64,000 nt of DNA, from NCBI GenBank assembly GCA_018242585.1, contig JAFEBQ010000045.1, forward strand, positions 1 to 64,000, written 5' to 3'. The notes below the pieces were generated by a model. That model was not told where the DNA came from. It was given only the letters and a program-made list of their open reading frames with translations, and did not search any database. Source of the DNA: Planctomycetota bacterium. GTDB taxonomy: Bacteria; Planctomycetota; Planctomycetia; Pirellulales; PNKZ01. Position 1 is the stretch's first letter. Every line of letters starts with the position of its first letter. The translations under genes and the position numbers were made by a program. Shown here piece after piece: positions 1-8,993 of the stretch.

Positions 1-609
1 AGGCGGTGGATTAACTAGGATTTATTTCAAGACCGAGAACTGAAGGACGATGATTTGGTCAATCTCGAAGGATTGACGAATCTGACCAATCTGCGGCTGG
101 AGGCGACATCAATCACCGACGCCGCCTTGCCCCATATCGAAGGGCTAACCCATCTGACTGAGTTGTCGCTGGCGACTTCCAAGATTACCGGCGCGGGGCT
201 CGTGCATTTGCGCGGTCTCAAGAATCTGAACACATTGCTTCTTGGCAACTTGCCGCCGGTCACCGACGCGGACATGGAGACGATCAAGGGCCTGACCAAT
301 CTCACCTATCTTGGACTCTCCAACACGCGCGTCACCAGTACCGGTTGGGTCTCGCTGCGCGCTTTCCCGCAGATGCGAAAGTTGCTGCTAAATCACACGC
401 CCATCACGAACGAGGCCATCGAGCAACTGCGTGTGTTTCCGCAACTGCAAGAACTCGACTTGTCGTTTACCGCGATCGACGACGCTGGCCTTAACAAGCT
501 AGCCGGAATGCAGCAGATTCAAGTGCTAACTTTGAAGAACGTCAAAGCGACCGACGCGACGATAACGCGATTGCGCGCGGCGCTTCCGCAATGCAAGATT
601 CAGTTTTGA
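1..609 (+). CDS. Leucine-rich-repeat protein, C-terminal part, with probable frameshift near the window edge
   Basis: About 190 residues of tandem leucine-rich repeats of the kind LxxLxxLxLxxTxITDAGL, each about 24 residues, ending at TGA 607-609. Such proteins are common in Planctomycetota; their role is probably protein binding, but nothing here fixes a partner. The reading frame is open only from 19, because TAG at 16-18 interrupts it. The first usable start is TTG at 55, which falls inside a repeat. Bases 2-28 in another frame read GGGLTRIYF, the usual lead-in to such a repeat array, so one base appears to be missing near 28. The gene therefore probably continues to the left of the window and is either broken or carries a sequence error. 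Confidence 0.75.
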
Positions 610-690
610 AAACCGAAGCATGACGACGGCACGGAGACTTGGCGGGTTGTCGTTAGCTTTCGGCCCGCGGGGGACAGCGAGCCCCGCGCG

Positions 691-2259
691 TTACCGCGCC
701 GCGAATGTCACGCCTGCCCAATCGTCGGTTCGGAACGGCACCGCCGGCAGCCCGGCCTTGTTGTACAAGTTGCAGTTCGGGTTATCGGCCCAGGCATAGC
801 GCACGGCCACCGGTTCGGCGACCTGGTCGCTCGACACCACGACCGTCTCGCCATCGATCCGGGCCTCGGCCGGGACAAACTTCTTGTCAGCGCCGGCAAT
901 GGCAAAGCCCAGCAACTTTTCACCCTTGGCCACCAATCCGTCGCCGGCGTGCTGATAACGAATGCGGATCGTCGAACCTTCACGATCGTTGCCGGCGTAC
1001 CAAGGGCCCGAGTACTCGACCTGTTGCTGGTACGTCTTGGCCAGCGCGGCCAGGGCCAGCCGGCGACCGACGTCTTGCTTGTTGGTGGGGTGAATATCCA
1101 GCGCGTCGCCGATGTCGATCGATACCGCCAAGCCGCAATTCGGCACGTTGGCCGCGGTCATCGTCTGGGCCTCGCGCAGTTCGGCCCACGCGCTTTGTTG
1201 AGTGCTGTTCGACAATTCGGGCCGGCTGGGGCTGTAGTTCGCCAACTGCACCACCAGAAATGGAAAATCACCCTGGCCAAACGCCTTGCGCCAATCGCCA
1301 ATCAGGGCCGGCAACAGTGTTCGGTACTGGAACGCCCGACCGGCGTTGGCCTCGCCCTGGTACCAAATGACGCCGCGAATGCCCAGCGGTACCAGCGGAT
1401 TGACCATCGCGTTGTACAAGGTGCTGGGAAAGCTCGGCCCTTTGGCCAGCGGCGGACGCGGCGCCCGCGGGCGAGGCTGCTTATCGGCCACGGCCTGCTT
1501 GTCAGCTTCCCGATATTTGGCCATCTCTTCGGCGAACTTCTTCTCGGCCTCGGCCAGATTTTGCACCCCCTGGGTGCCGCGCTCGTCGATCGGCTTGAGC
1601 AACTCGTTCGCGGCCAAGGTCGCTCGCGTGGTCCAGGCTTCGGCCGGCGTGCCGCCCCAGGACGTGTTGATCAGCCCGATCGGTTGGTTCAGCCGTTGGT
1701 GCAGTTCGCGGCCAAAGAAGTAACCCACTGCCGAGAAGTTCGGCACGGTCTCGGGGCTGCATTCGACCCATTGGCCGACACAGTCACTCTTGGCCTCGTC
1801 GTTGCTCAGGGCCTTGGTAACCGTAAACAGCCGAATCTTCGGAAACTTGGCCGCGGCGATTTCCGCTTGCGGGTTCTTGGAGCGGGCGACGGTCCACTCC
1901 ATGTTCGACTGACCCGAGCAGACCCAAACTTCGCCGACCAGGATGTTGTTCAACTCGATGCGGTTCTTGCCCGTGATCGTCATCTCGTACGGGCCACCCA
2001 AGGCGGGCGGCTCGATGGCCAATCGCCAGCGGCCATTGGCGCCGGCGGTGGCCTCGGCCGACTGTCCGGCCAGCGCAACCATTACCTTTTCGCCCGGGTC
2101 GGCCTGGCCCCAGACGTTCACCGGCTTGCCTTGTTGCAACACCATGTTGCTGCCGATCACGGCCGGCAGCTTGATCTCGGCCTGGATCGTCGCGGCACAA
2201 CACCACGCGACGGCCGCCAAGGCCACGGCCCGCCTTGAGCACAGAATGGAACGCATCAT
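691..2259 (-). CDS. Sialate O-acetylesterase-type esterase (SASA family)
   Basis: A 522-residue exported esterase. A signal peptide ends near residue 27 (VAWCCAATIQAE). The SGNH-like catalytic block GQSNM lies at 116-120 with Ser118 as expected nucleophile. Further family blocks are YFFGRELHQR, INTSWGGTPAEAW, GVIWYQGEANAGR, and the late D-x-H block DIHPTNK that supplies the acid and histidine. The family removes acetyl groups from sialic acids or other sugars, and in Planctomycetota more probably from plant or algal polysaccharides. The start has GAGAGG about seven bases upstream. A paralogue lies at 10401-11924 on the same strand. The substrate is inferred from the family only. Confidence 0.9.
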   Translation of the reverse strand: MMRSILCSRRAVALAAVAWCCAATIQAEIKLPAVIGSNMVLQQGKPVNVWGQADPGEKVMVALAGQSAEATAGANGRWRLAIEPPALGGPYEMTITGKNRIELNNILVGEVWVCSGQSNMEWTVARSKNPQAEIAAAKFPKIRLFTVTKALSNDEAKSDCVGQWVECSPETVPNFSAVGYFFGRELHQRLNQPIGLINTSWGGTPAEAWTTRATLAANELLKPIDERGTQGVQNLAEAEKKFAEEMAKYREADKQAVADKQPRPRAPRPPLAKGPSFPSTLYNAMVNPLVPLGIRGVIWYQGEANAGRAFQYRTLLPALIGDWRKAFGQGDFPFLVVQLANYSPSRPELSNSTQQSAWAELREAQTMTAANVPNCGLAVSIDIGDALDIHPTNKQDVGRRLALAALAKTYQQQVEYSGPWYAGNDREGSTIRIRYQHAGDGLVAKGEKLLGFAIAGADKKFVPAEARIDGETVVVSSDQVAEPVAVRYAWADNPNCNLYNKAGLPAVPFRTDDWAGVTFAAR

Positions 2260-2726
2260 GTTTTCCTCTCCCGGAACTGGCCCGATTATCGGTTGCCACG
2301 AGCGGTCATCGCCGGCTCGAAGGTTGTTTCGGCGCAGGGCGATTACTCGCTAAGGGTCGATCAACCCGACAAGATAAGCCAAGTGGGTGGGGGGAGCAAC
2401 CAGCGGGAACGAGTGTTCCAGGGCGCGGCGAGAAGCGTCCCGCCCCAGCAAAGCCCAGGGATAGCCGTCCCTGGGTAGAATCTCGTGCGAACCCCGACCC
2501 AGGGACAGCGAGAACAGCTTCCCGGAAACTGCAACTGGGGTGGCACGTCCCAAGCGCAGCGCAGGGCGTGGGGAATCGTCAATCAAATATTGGGGCGGTA
2601 CATGCTTCCCCACGCCCGAAGGACGGGCGTGCCACCCAGACACCAGAACCTAGCGAGAATCGCTCTATTCTTGGGCTTGAGGAGAGGAGTGGCCGAGACC
2701 ACTAAGATAACGCCAAGCCGGCCAGC
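2260..2726. other. Intergenic stretch with palindromic repeat, no convincing gene
   Basis: No reading frame here has protein-like composition. The middle part (2536-2642) carries a paired palindromic element described separately. Bases 2395-2480 are G-rich with short inverted matches such as CCCAGGGA/TCCCTGGG, but I see no defined feature. Confidence 0.5.
2536..2642. repeat. Paired palindromic intergenic element, GGGTGGCAC/GTGCCACCC ends
   Basis: The left arm opens with GGGTGGCACG and closes with GGGCGTGGGGAA. The right arm opens with TTCCCCACGCCC and closes with GGGCGTGCCACCC, so the arms are inverted copies. The right arm contains its own hairpin ACGCCC-gaagga-GGGCGT. A single related arm is found again at 9486-9530. 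The ends match those of the elements near 9070 and 38521. Confidence 0.6.
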
Positions 2727-2930
2727 TTAGAAGAACGTGATCCGCGTGCGGCCGCGCCCCGACCGGCGCAGCAACACGCTATGGCAACGGACCACCGGAC
2801 AGTTCTCCACCGGCTCTGCGCCCTCGGACGAGGCGCTGGCTGCCTGCTGGGGGGACTTTTCGGGCGCTAACGGCCCTTTGACCGCTTCGGGCTCGGCCCG
2901 ATCGATTCGCAGCTTGCGGCGCGGTGACAT
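2727..2930 (-). CDS. Small hypothetical protein, 67 residues
   Basis: No family recognised. The ATG at 2930 is preceded on the minus strand by GGAGGTCGAA, a near-perfect Shine-Dalgarno sequence at good spacing, which is the main reason to believe it. The protein is basic, with a charged N-terminus (SPRRKLRIDR), an Ala/Ser/Glu-rich middle and a C-terminus containing CPVVRC followed by RRSGRGRTRITFF. The paired cysteines could bind a metal. It stands alone between two minus-strand genes. An upstream in-frame ATG at 2978 would add 16 residues but lacks a ribosome-binding site. Confidence 0.45.
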   Translation of the reverse strand: MSPRRKLRIDRAEPEAVKGPLAPEKSPQQAASASSEGAEPVENCPVVRCHSVLLRRSGRGRTRITFF

Positions 2931-3252
2931 TTCGACCTCCGTGTCTGGTCGATTGATGGGATGCCGCTGCCGAGCCATGCGTCACGGTCTCAAAAGAAAA
3001 AAGTCGTCCCTGACCCGAAGATGGAATCGTCGCAATCGGCGCACCGATTTAAGGGGCCGTAACGCAATTCCACATGGCGCGAACATGCGGCTTGAAGCGG
3101 CCAGCGATGAGGAGCGCCGCGAGCGCGAACCAAGCTCGCGCTCGTCGTGAAGCCGTAGGAGCAAGCGCCGTGGTCAACCACGCCAACCGTGGCAACGATC
3201 TGCTGCTTGACGGCGGTCGCTACGAGGCGCGCTCGATCAGCTCACCCGATGT
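2931..3252. other. Intergenic stretch, nothing recognised
   Basis: About 320 bases between the small minus-strand ORF and the low-complexity lipoprotein gene. Candidate reading frames are arginine-rich and look non-coding. No repeat or terminator seen. Confidence 0.4.
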
Positions 3253-4512
3253 TTACTGCCCGTAGGCAGGGACCGAGATACCCGGCGTCGTGGCGGCCGG
3301 AGTGCTTGAAGCCGGCGGCACAGCGGTCGGCGCGGCCGTTGAATAGGCCGCCGACGTGGCCGGAGCGGTGGCGCTCGGCGAGCTTGGCAAGGCAGCGGTC
3401 GAGTAACTGGCCGGCTGCACTCCCTGAGGATTGGCCGACGCACCCGCGCCAACTGCCGGTGCATATTCCTTCGTGCTGCCTGGGCGGTACGAAGTCGGCG
3501 CGTTCGGAGTCGTGTACTGCGTGGCGGGGGACGAATAGGCCGGCGTTGACGGCGGCGTATAGCCCGTGTTGCCCGGCGTGTAGCCCGTCTGGCCCGGCGT
3601 ATACGGCGCCTGGGCGGTCGTCGCGGTCGACGGATAAGCAGTGTTGCCGGCGGCGTATTCGGCCGGGACCGCGGCGGTGCGCACGGGGCTCCCCGCGGCC
3701 GAAGCGCCACCCTGTTGAGCAGCGACGTCGACATAGCGTGTGCCGGTGCCCGGGGCGCTTGTGGCGCTGGCCGTGGCGTATCCGCCCGTCGTAGCAGCCG
3801 TTGGATAGCCCGGCGTCTGGTAGCCGGTCTGGCCCGGGGTGTACGGAGTCTGAACCGTCGCGGCCGTCGTCGGATAGGCGCTAGCCGGCGTGGTTGCCGG
3901 GACCGCCGCCGTCGGGTTCGCCGCGGCGCTGTACGGATTGGCGGCCGCGGTCGTTCCCGCGTTGTAGGCGTTCGCGGCGTACCCATTGCCAGTGGCGCTC
4001 GGCGTCGTGGCCGCGGCTGTCGCCGTCGGGTACGAAGTGGCCGAAGGATACGACGTGCCAGCCGTCGCGGCCGAGGCTCCGGCCGCCGGGTAGCTGTTCG
4101 GATAGGTGCTCGGCGACGAATAGCCGGCAGCGGCATATGGATTGGTCGTGGTGGTCGGCGTCGGGGTCGAGGCATAGCCAGCCCCCGCGGCCGGGTACGA
4201 ACCAGCGGCCGGATAGCCGTTACCAATTGGATAGGGCGCGCTCGCGCCGGTCGGCGTGGCCGTGGCGGCCGTGGTGTAAGGATTCGCGCCGCCAGCGGCG
4301 TACGGGTTCGACGAACCTGGCGTGGTGGGCGTGGCGCCGGCGGTGGGCAGGGTCGGGTAACTGGGCGAAGTCGTTCCAGCGTAAGCGGCGTTGGCCGGCG
4401 GCTTCTTCTTGGCAAACGACGGCAGCGACCAACCATTGGCGCCGGTGCGGCAACCGCTGGAGCAAATCATGACCGAGCCAGCCACGGCAAGCCGGAAAAT
4501 CGTTGAACGCAT
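3253..4512 (-). CDS. Low-complexity Ala/Thr/Pro/Tyr-rich lipoprotein
   Basis: A 419-residue predicted lipoprotein. The N-terminus MRSTIFRLAVAGSVMICSSGC has a basic start, hydrophobic core and a cysteine after SSG that suits a lipobox. The rest is a low-complexity region of Ala, Thr, Pro, Ser, Gly and Tyr with recurring NPYAA/AAGY words and three copies of a PYTPGQTGYxTPG unit. Such regions are usually disordered surface or periplasmic segments. ATG 4512 is preferred to the earlier in-frame start at 4611 because it places the signal at the N-terminus and has AAGGG upstream. Function unknown. Confidence 0.75.
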   Translation of the reverse strand: MRSTIFRLAVAGSVMICSSGCRTGANGWSLPSFAKKKPPANAAYAGTTSPSYPTLPTAGATPTTPGSSNPYAAGGANPYTTAATATPTGASAPYPIGNGYPAAGSYPAAGAGYASTPTPTTTTNPYAAAGYSSPSTYPNSYPAAGASAATAGTSYPSATSYPTATAAATTPSATGNGYAANAYNAGTTAAANPYSAAANPTAAVPATTPASAYPTTAATVQTPYTPGQTGYQTPGYPTAATTGGYATASATSAPGTGTRYVDVAAQQGGASAAGSPVRTAAVPAEYAAGNTAYPSTATTAQAPYTPGQTGYTPGNTGYTPPSTPAYSSPATQYTTPNAPTSYRPGSTKEYAPAVGAGASANPQGVQPASYSTAALPSSPSATAPATSAAYSTAAPTAVPPASSTPAATTPGISVPAYGQ

Positions 4513-4886
4513 GAGCGCGTCGCCCTTGTAGATAGTTGTGGGCGGAAACGCGGTCGGCGTGGCGTCCCTGCCACTCCTGATACCGACGTTCCTCGTCCCT
4601 GAGGGGTTCAAGCCGCCTGGCTAGCGACAAGTCTGCCGCCGATGAGCGAACCTTGTCGTCCGTCATCGACCGCCAGCAGGCGTCATCTTCAAACTAACCG
4701 GAAAAGTTTACGTAATCGTCAGCGCGTCGCGCAGCTTACTACACGATCGCGGCGAGCGTGGGCCGACTCTGCGGGTTGCGGGGGCGGGACTATAACAGGA
4801 GCCCGCCAGCGGTCAATGCCAGTTTGCCGTGCTGGCACGCGCTGATGTGACGCGTACCTCGAGAGACATTTTCCGGCCCTAGGAAA

Positions 4887-4926
4887 CGACAACGGCCCGC
4901 CCCGGAGTTATCGAGGCGGGCCGTTG
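4887..4926 (-). terminator. Strong GC hairpin, likely terminator of the gene ending at 4971
   Basis: Stem AACGGCCCGCC (4891-4901) pairs with GGCGGGCCGTT (4915-4925). On the minus strand it lies about 45 bases past the stop of the arginine-rich small protein. The following minus-strand bases are only moderately T-rich (GTCGTTTCCT). Confidence 0.55.
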
Positions 4927-4970
4927 AATAGTTTGTTTGCTGGCGCGGGTCGATTCTTAGGCGACGTCGA

Positions 4971-5336
4971 CTAGCAGGTGACGCTGCTATCGCCCGCCGG
5001 CGTGGTGCAGGTGACCGAGACGATCGGCGCGGCGACCTTCATATAGCCCAGGCCGCGGATCACTTCGAGCACTTCGCTGCAGGTGGGGAACATGCGGCCG
5101 CTAGCCCGCTTGTAGACTTCCATGGCGTTCATGAATTCGACTTCTTCGGTCGTGTAGTCGCGTTCGCAGGTGGTGGGGTCGATCTGCCGGCGGCGCTGTA
5201 CCTTTTCACGGCGTTCGACGCCACGGCGTTCAACTTCGACCGGAGCGCTGTTCTGACGACGTTCGTTGCCGCGGCGATCGTTGCTGGTGCGGCGATTGGT
5301 GGCGACTTCGTTCTTGGCTAGCTTGGTCATGTGCAA
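4971..5336 (-). CDS. Conserved-looking small protein with RR-rich N-terminus
   Basis: A protein of 119-121 residues (ATG at 5336 or two codons later). The first half is strongly basic with repeated RR words ([30 protein letters not shown]). It is followed by a structured-looking segment [41 protein letters not shown]. The second part resembles a small helix-turn-helix-like conserved region I believe recurs in Planctomycetota, so nucleic-acid binding is possible but unproven. The C-terminal tail carries two cysteines ([15 protein letters not shown]). It is transcribed alone and followed by a hairpin terminator. Confidence 0.7.
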   Translation of the reverse strand: MHMTKLAKNEVATNRRTSNDRRGNERRQNSAPVEVERRGVERREKVQRRRQIDPTTCERDYTTEEVEFMNAMEVYKRASGRMFPTCSEVLEVIRGLGYMKVAAPIVSVTCTTPAGDSSVTC

Positions 5337-5623
5337 TCCCCCCCGGTCCTGTAGTTTGATTTGATTTGAAGGCGGGCACGGTCAGGGCTCTTAAGCCCGG
5401 CGGCGAGGGCAGAATCTGCCACGCTAGGGCTTAGCTGTTGAGCGTGAAAATATAACACGCAGCTAAACTCTGACGCCTTTGCGGGGAGGGTAAAAAGCCC
5501 AAAGATTTTCGCCAGCGCACGGTATAACGCGCACGAGTTGTCCGCGACGGCACGGCCGGCGCAACGGACGTCCGGTCGTAACGATTGTGCCGGTGGTAGG
5601 GGCGAGATTGCCAACGAGGTGCG
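5337..5623. other. Intergenic region upstream of the arginine-rich protein gene
   Basis: No credible ORF. It should hold the promoter and leader of the gene starting at 5336, but no clear -35/-10 pair can be named. Confidence 0.4.
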
Positions 5624-6415
5624 TCAACGCCACCGGCGTCGCCAGGCGTACATCAACAGCGCGCCAGCCGTGGCGACGTTCAACGATTCGGCCCGACCAT
5701 AGATTGGAATCGTGACGTGCGCCGTCGCCGCGCTCAGCCATTCGGGGGCCAGCCCTTGCGACTCGTGCCCCAAGACCAGCGCCGCGCGCCGCGGCCAGTC
5801 GAACTCCAACCCGTCGGTCGCGCCGTGCGCCGCGGCCACGACAATCGGAATCTTTTCGTGCGCGAAGCGCGCAATCAGGTTGGCCGGTTCGCGCTGGCTG
5901 AATAGGCGCGGCGGCAGATGAAAGATGCTGCCGGCCGAGGCGCGGACCGCCTTCAGGCTGAACGCGTCGGCGCTTTGCTCGGTGGCGACGACCGCGCTGG
6001 CGCCGGCAGCGTCGGCGCTGCGAATCAATGTGCCGACGTTGCCGGCATCGCCAATCCGATCGAGCACGATCGACAGCCCATCGGGCAAGGGGGCGCTATC
6101 ATCGGCGACGGGAAGCTTTGCTAGCGCGATCGCCTCGGGCGCGCTCGGCACATCACTCAGATAGGCCAGCAGTCCGCGCTCGACGAACGCCACCGGAACT
6201 TTCGCCCCGTGCGCCTCGTCGATCCAATGCTCGCTCCGTTCGTCGGCGGCGACGACGATCTGTTCCAGCGGCCAACCGACAGCTAGCGCCACGGCGATAG
6301 CGCGACGCCCTGGTGCGATGAACAAGCCGCGCTGGCGGCGCTGGCGCGGCTGGTCGAGCGCGCGAATCAACTTGCACAATGGGTGTTGACGCGAACTGAG
6401 GACGATCGGCTTCAT
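5624..6415 (-). CDS. TrmH/SpoU-family RNA 2'-O-methyltransferase
   Basis: A 263-residue SPOUT methyltransferase that would transfer a methyl group from S-adenosylmethionine to a ribose 2'-OH in rRNA or tRNA. The three family blocks are visible: LDRIGDAGNVGTLIRSADA near 118-136 with Asn126 and Arg132, LVLGHESQGL near 210, and IPIYGRAESLNVATAGALL near 236, which forms the knotted cofactor site. The N-terminal part fits the SpoU substrate-binding domain (SSRQHPLCKLIRAL). Start ATG 6415 is chosen over 6469 because the family begins just before the SRxNPxxK-type block. The exact RNA target cannot be told. It is divergent from the His-rich lipoprotein gene. Confidence 0.9.
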   Translation of the reverse strand: MKPIVLSSRQHPLCKLIRALDQPRQRRQRGLFIAPGRRAIAVALAVGWPLEQIVVAADERSEHWIDEAHGAKVPVAFVERGLLAYLSDVPSAPEAIALAKLPVADDSAPLPDGLSIVLDRIGDAGNVGTLIRSADAAGASAVVATEQSADAFSLKAVRASAGSIFHLPPRLFSQREPANLIARFAHEKIPIVVAAAHGATDGLEFDWPRRAALVLGHESQGLAPEWLSAATAHVTIPIYGRAESLNVATAGALLMYAWRRRWR

Positions 6416-6615
6416 GCGAGGACTGCTGCACGGGTGAACATCGACGATGGCTCGCGCTGGCACTATCACTCGATGCTAGCGCCAGCGCCGGGTGGTTTAG
6501 TGTAACTCAAGCGCGGGCGCGAGTGTGCGCGGACCCTTGACGAATCTGTCGACAATGTTTGGAATGTCGCTTGTGCCGCGTCGCACGCTCTTCTTTCTCT
6601 GCTCATGAGGTTCGG

Positions 6616-7137
6616 ATGATTCGCACTCGTCGTTGGTTCCTGGGTTCGTTGCTTGTGCCCGCGGCCGCTGCGCTGGCCGGTTGTTCGCAAGGCACGAAAG
6701 GTGGTCACGACCATGATCACGATCATGACCACGAACACGAAGCGCTCGGCCCGCACGGCGGCCATTTGATCGAGTTGGGCGAAGATGCTTTTCACGCGGA
6801 ATTGACGCATAACGACGAGAAACATCGCGTGGCGATCTACTTGCTCGACGGCGCGGCCAAGGCGATGCCGGCGGCCGAGAGCCTGCCCGCTGAGGTGAAG
6901 CTGACGTTCGACGACAAGGGGAAGACGGTCGACTACACACTGGCCAAGGTGGCCGACGGCAAGTACGAGATCACGAACGACGCGCTGTGCAGTTTGCTGA
7001 GCGGCAACTTCGATGTGAAGTGCTCGCTCGCGGCGACGATCGCTGGTAAGTCCTACACCGGCGCGCTCGAACACGAAGCGCACGAGCACGATCACAATCA
7101 TCATCACCACGACCACGGCGACGCGAAGAAGAAATAA
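6616..7137 (+). CDS. Histidine-rich metal-binding lipoprotein
   Basis: A 173-residue predicted lipoprotein. The N-terminus MIRTRRWFLGSLLVPAAAALAGC has a Tat-like RR start and a lipobox LAGC. A His/Asp run directly after it (GGHDHDHDHDHEHE) and a second at the C-terminus (HEHDHNHHHHDHGD) are typical of zinc, copper or nickel buffering. Between them, GPHGGHLIELGEDAFHAEL and following beta-rich segments resemble a small domain often found near planctomycete metal-efflux genes. No efflux genes are adjacent here. ATG 6616 has AGG about seven bases upstream and puts the signal first; an earlier start at 6559 is less likely. Confidence 0.75.
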   Translation: MIRTRRWFLGSLLVPAAAALAGCSQGTKGGHDHDHDHDHEHEALGPHGGHLIELGEDAFHAELTHNDEKHRVAIYLLDGAAKAMPAAESLPAEVKLTFDDKGKTVDYTLAKVADGKYEITNDALCSLLSGNFDVKCSLAATIAGKSYTGALEHEAHEHDHNHHHHDHGDAKKK

Positions 7138-7491
7138 AATTTTTCCGACAACGTGCGCACAAGAGTGTTGCCAAATTCAGATCATCGGTTAAGATCACGC
7201 GCGCTGGGTGAATGAGAGACAAAAAACCTGGCGACTGCTGAAGAGAAAAGTTTTTCACTCCTCACGCCGCTGCGATCGTCCGCTCTGAATCACCAACCTC
7301 ATCAACGATCTCGCCCACTGCTCCACTCGATCAACTGCTAAGAGGGAACTTAGCCCGTCGCGAACCAACCGCGCGTCCGTCAAGGATGACGACGCCGGTT
7401 CGCGACGTAACGCGAGCGGTGGGCCGCGGCCGTCGGCCAGTGATCTTTCGCCGATAGCATTCCGTTTAGGATTCTCATTGCCGACTGGTGC
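7138..7491. other. Intergenic region left of the insertion sequence
   Basis: AT-richer than its surroundings just after the lipoprotein gene (AAATTTTT at 7138-7145). No gene, tRNA or clear terminator seen. Confidence 0.4.
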
Positions 7492-8993
7492 CACTGGTGG
7501 CTTGTCCCAATACTGACCGGGAATTTTTTTGGCCGTTTGGGGTTGCGCGATTCTTCGAGTTGGCGCAGACTACGCGTATGCGAAAGGGTGCGAAGCGTCC
7601 GGAGCCGTTGCCGATCTGGCCTGAAACCGTCCAGGGGGGTCGGCAGGTGCGTCTGCTGGAGCAGCACGTTCGTCAGTTGCGCAACCAGGCGGCGCACGGC
7701 AATCAGCAGTTGCTCCTGGACGATGTGGTGGTGGCTCATCTGCTGGCGTTTTTCAATCCCACGCTCCGTAGTTTACGGACGCTGGAAGACTTCAGCCAGA
7801 CGCGCCAAGCGCAGCGGCATTTGACCGTGCGGCGTCTGTGCAAGAGCACGCTGTCCGACTTTCATGCCCTGGTCGATCCGACGCTGCTGCAGCCGCTGAT
7901 TCAGCGTTTGCACGCGGCTGCCCAAGCCCAAGGAGGCCCGCGTCCCGCCGATCTGCCGGCCACGCTCGCCAAGGTGCTGGCGGTGGACGGGTCGTTTTTT
8001 GCCGTGGCCGCCGATGTGGCTTGGGCCATCAAGCAGCGGAGCGCCGGCAGCCGCCGTCACGCCGGAGTGCGGCTCGATCTGCATCTGGACATTGGCAACT
8101 GGCTGCCGGAAGTGATCGACGTCTGCGGCCAAGGGACCAGCGAAGCCGCGAGCGCCGCGCGCAGCATCCAGCCCGGCGCGATTCACGTCTACGACCGCGG
8201 GATTTTCAGCTTTGCGTTGCTCGCGGCGCAGGTGAAAGCCCAAGCCTTTTTCGTCCATCGCTTGCGCGAGGCGGGAGCCCGCAGCCCACGGTTCGTGGCC
8301 GAAACAACTCGCCCGCTGACGGCGGCAGAGCAAGCCCAGGGGATCGTCAGCGACCAGCCAGGCCGACTGGCCGGTTCGCCCCATCGTCCAGCTCCCGACA
8401 TCCCGCTCCGCGAAGTGGTGGTGCAAGGTGACGGGGGCGAAGTCGTGCGGCTGTTGACCAATCTGCTCGATGTCGAGGCCAGCGTGATTGCCACGATCTA
8501 TCGCTATCGCTGGCAGGTGGAGCTGTTCTTTCGTTGGCTCAAGGTGTTTGCCAACTTCAGCCACCTGATCAGCGAGCAGCGTTCAGGCATCCTGCTCAGC
8601 TTCTACGTGGCGGTGATCGGCGTGCTGCTGCTGGATCTGCACAGCGGTGCCAAGCCGAGCAAGTACGCCTTCAGCCTGCTGGGCATGGCTGCCCAGGGGG
8701 CCAGCCTGGCGGAAATCGCGCCGATCCTGGCGGAACGCGAACGGCGCGTCGCGCTCGATCGGGCGAGCCTGGCGCGGCGCAAGGCCCGCGCAAAAAATCA
8801 AGCGTAACCGAGCCGGGTTCGCGCAGGCGTGCGTGCCGGTGGTTGATGCTGCGCGGAAGGCGGCCACGGAGCGCCGCTCCTCGTCGCGCCGTCGCCAGCC
8901 ACGCGAGTGCGCGACGATTGCCAACACCCTCTGATACACTCGGCACTTGCACTCCAGCCAAATACCGGACACTATTGGGCTTGTCCACCAGTG
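7492..8993 (+). mobile_element. IS4-type insertion sequence, 1502 bp, intact ends
   Basis: The ends form 29-bp imperfect inverted repeats: 7492-7520 and 8965-8993 share CACTGGTGG, CCCAATA, TG and CCGG in order, with seven mismatches of 29. They enclose one transposase gene. No convincing target-site duplication is visible: GACTGGTGC precedes the left end and CGTAGCTCG follows the right end. Confidence 0.85.
7578..8807 (+). CDS. IS4-family DDE transposase
   Basis: A 409-residue transposase that appears complete. The DDE triad is visible as Asp137 (AVDGSFF), Asp206 (HVYDRGIF) and Glu315 in the YREK signature Y308-x2-R311-x3-E315-x6-K322, which is diagnostic for the IS4 group. The open frame extends left to 7488, outside the element, so ATG 7578 (MRKGAKRPEP) inside the inverted ends is preferred. 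It moves the element by cut-and-paste. No frameshift or stop is seen, so it may still be active. Confidence 0.9.
   Translation: MRKGAKRPEPLPIWPETVQGGRQVRLLEQHVRQLRNQAAHGNQQLLLDDVVVAHLLAFFNPTLRSLRTLEDFSQTRQAQRHLTVRRLCKSTLSDFHALVDPTLLQPLIQRLHAAAQAQGGPRPADLPATLAKVLAVDGSFFAVAADVAWAIKQRSAGSRRHAGVRLDLHLDIGNWLPEVIDVCGQGTSEAASAARSIQPGAIHVYDRGIFSFALLAAQVKAQAFFVHRLREAGARSPRFVAETTRPLTAAEQAQGIVSDQPGRLAGSPHRPAPDIPLREVVVQGDGGEVVRLLTNLLDVEASVIATIYRYRWQVELFFRWLKVFANFSHLISEQRSGILLSFYVAVIGVLLLDLHSGAKPSKYAFSLLGMAAQGASLAEIAPILAERERRVALDRASLARRKARAKNQA

Noticed and set aside
949-2238. Long plus-strand ORF of 429 residues across the esterase gene
   Set aside because: It is the shadow of the minus-strand sialate esterase, which has a signal peptide and all family motifs. 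The plus-strand product has no recognisable domain.
3237-4436. Arg/Pro-rich 399-residue ORF on the minus strand
   Set aside because: Out-of-frame reading of the low-complexity lipoprotein gene; such regions stay open in several frames because of GC-rich repeats.
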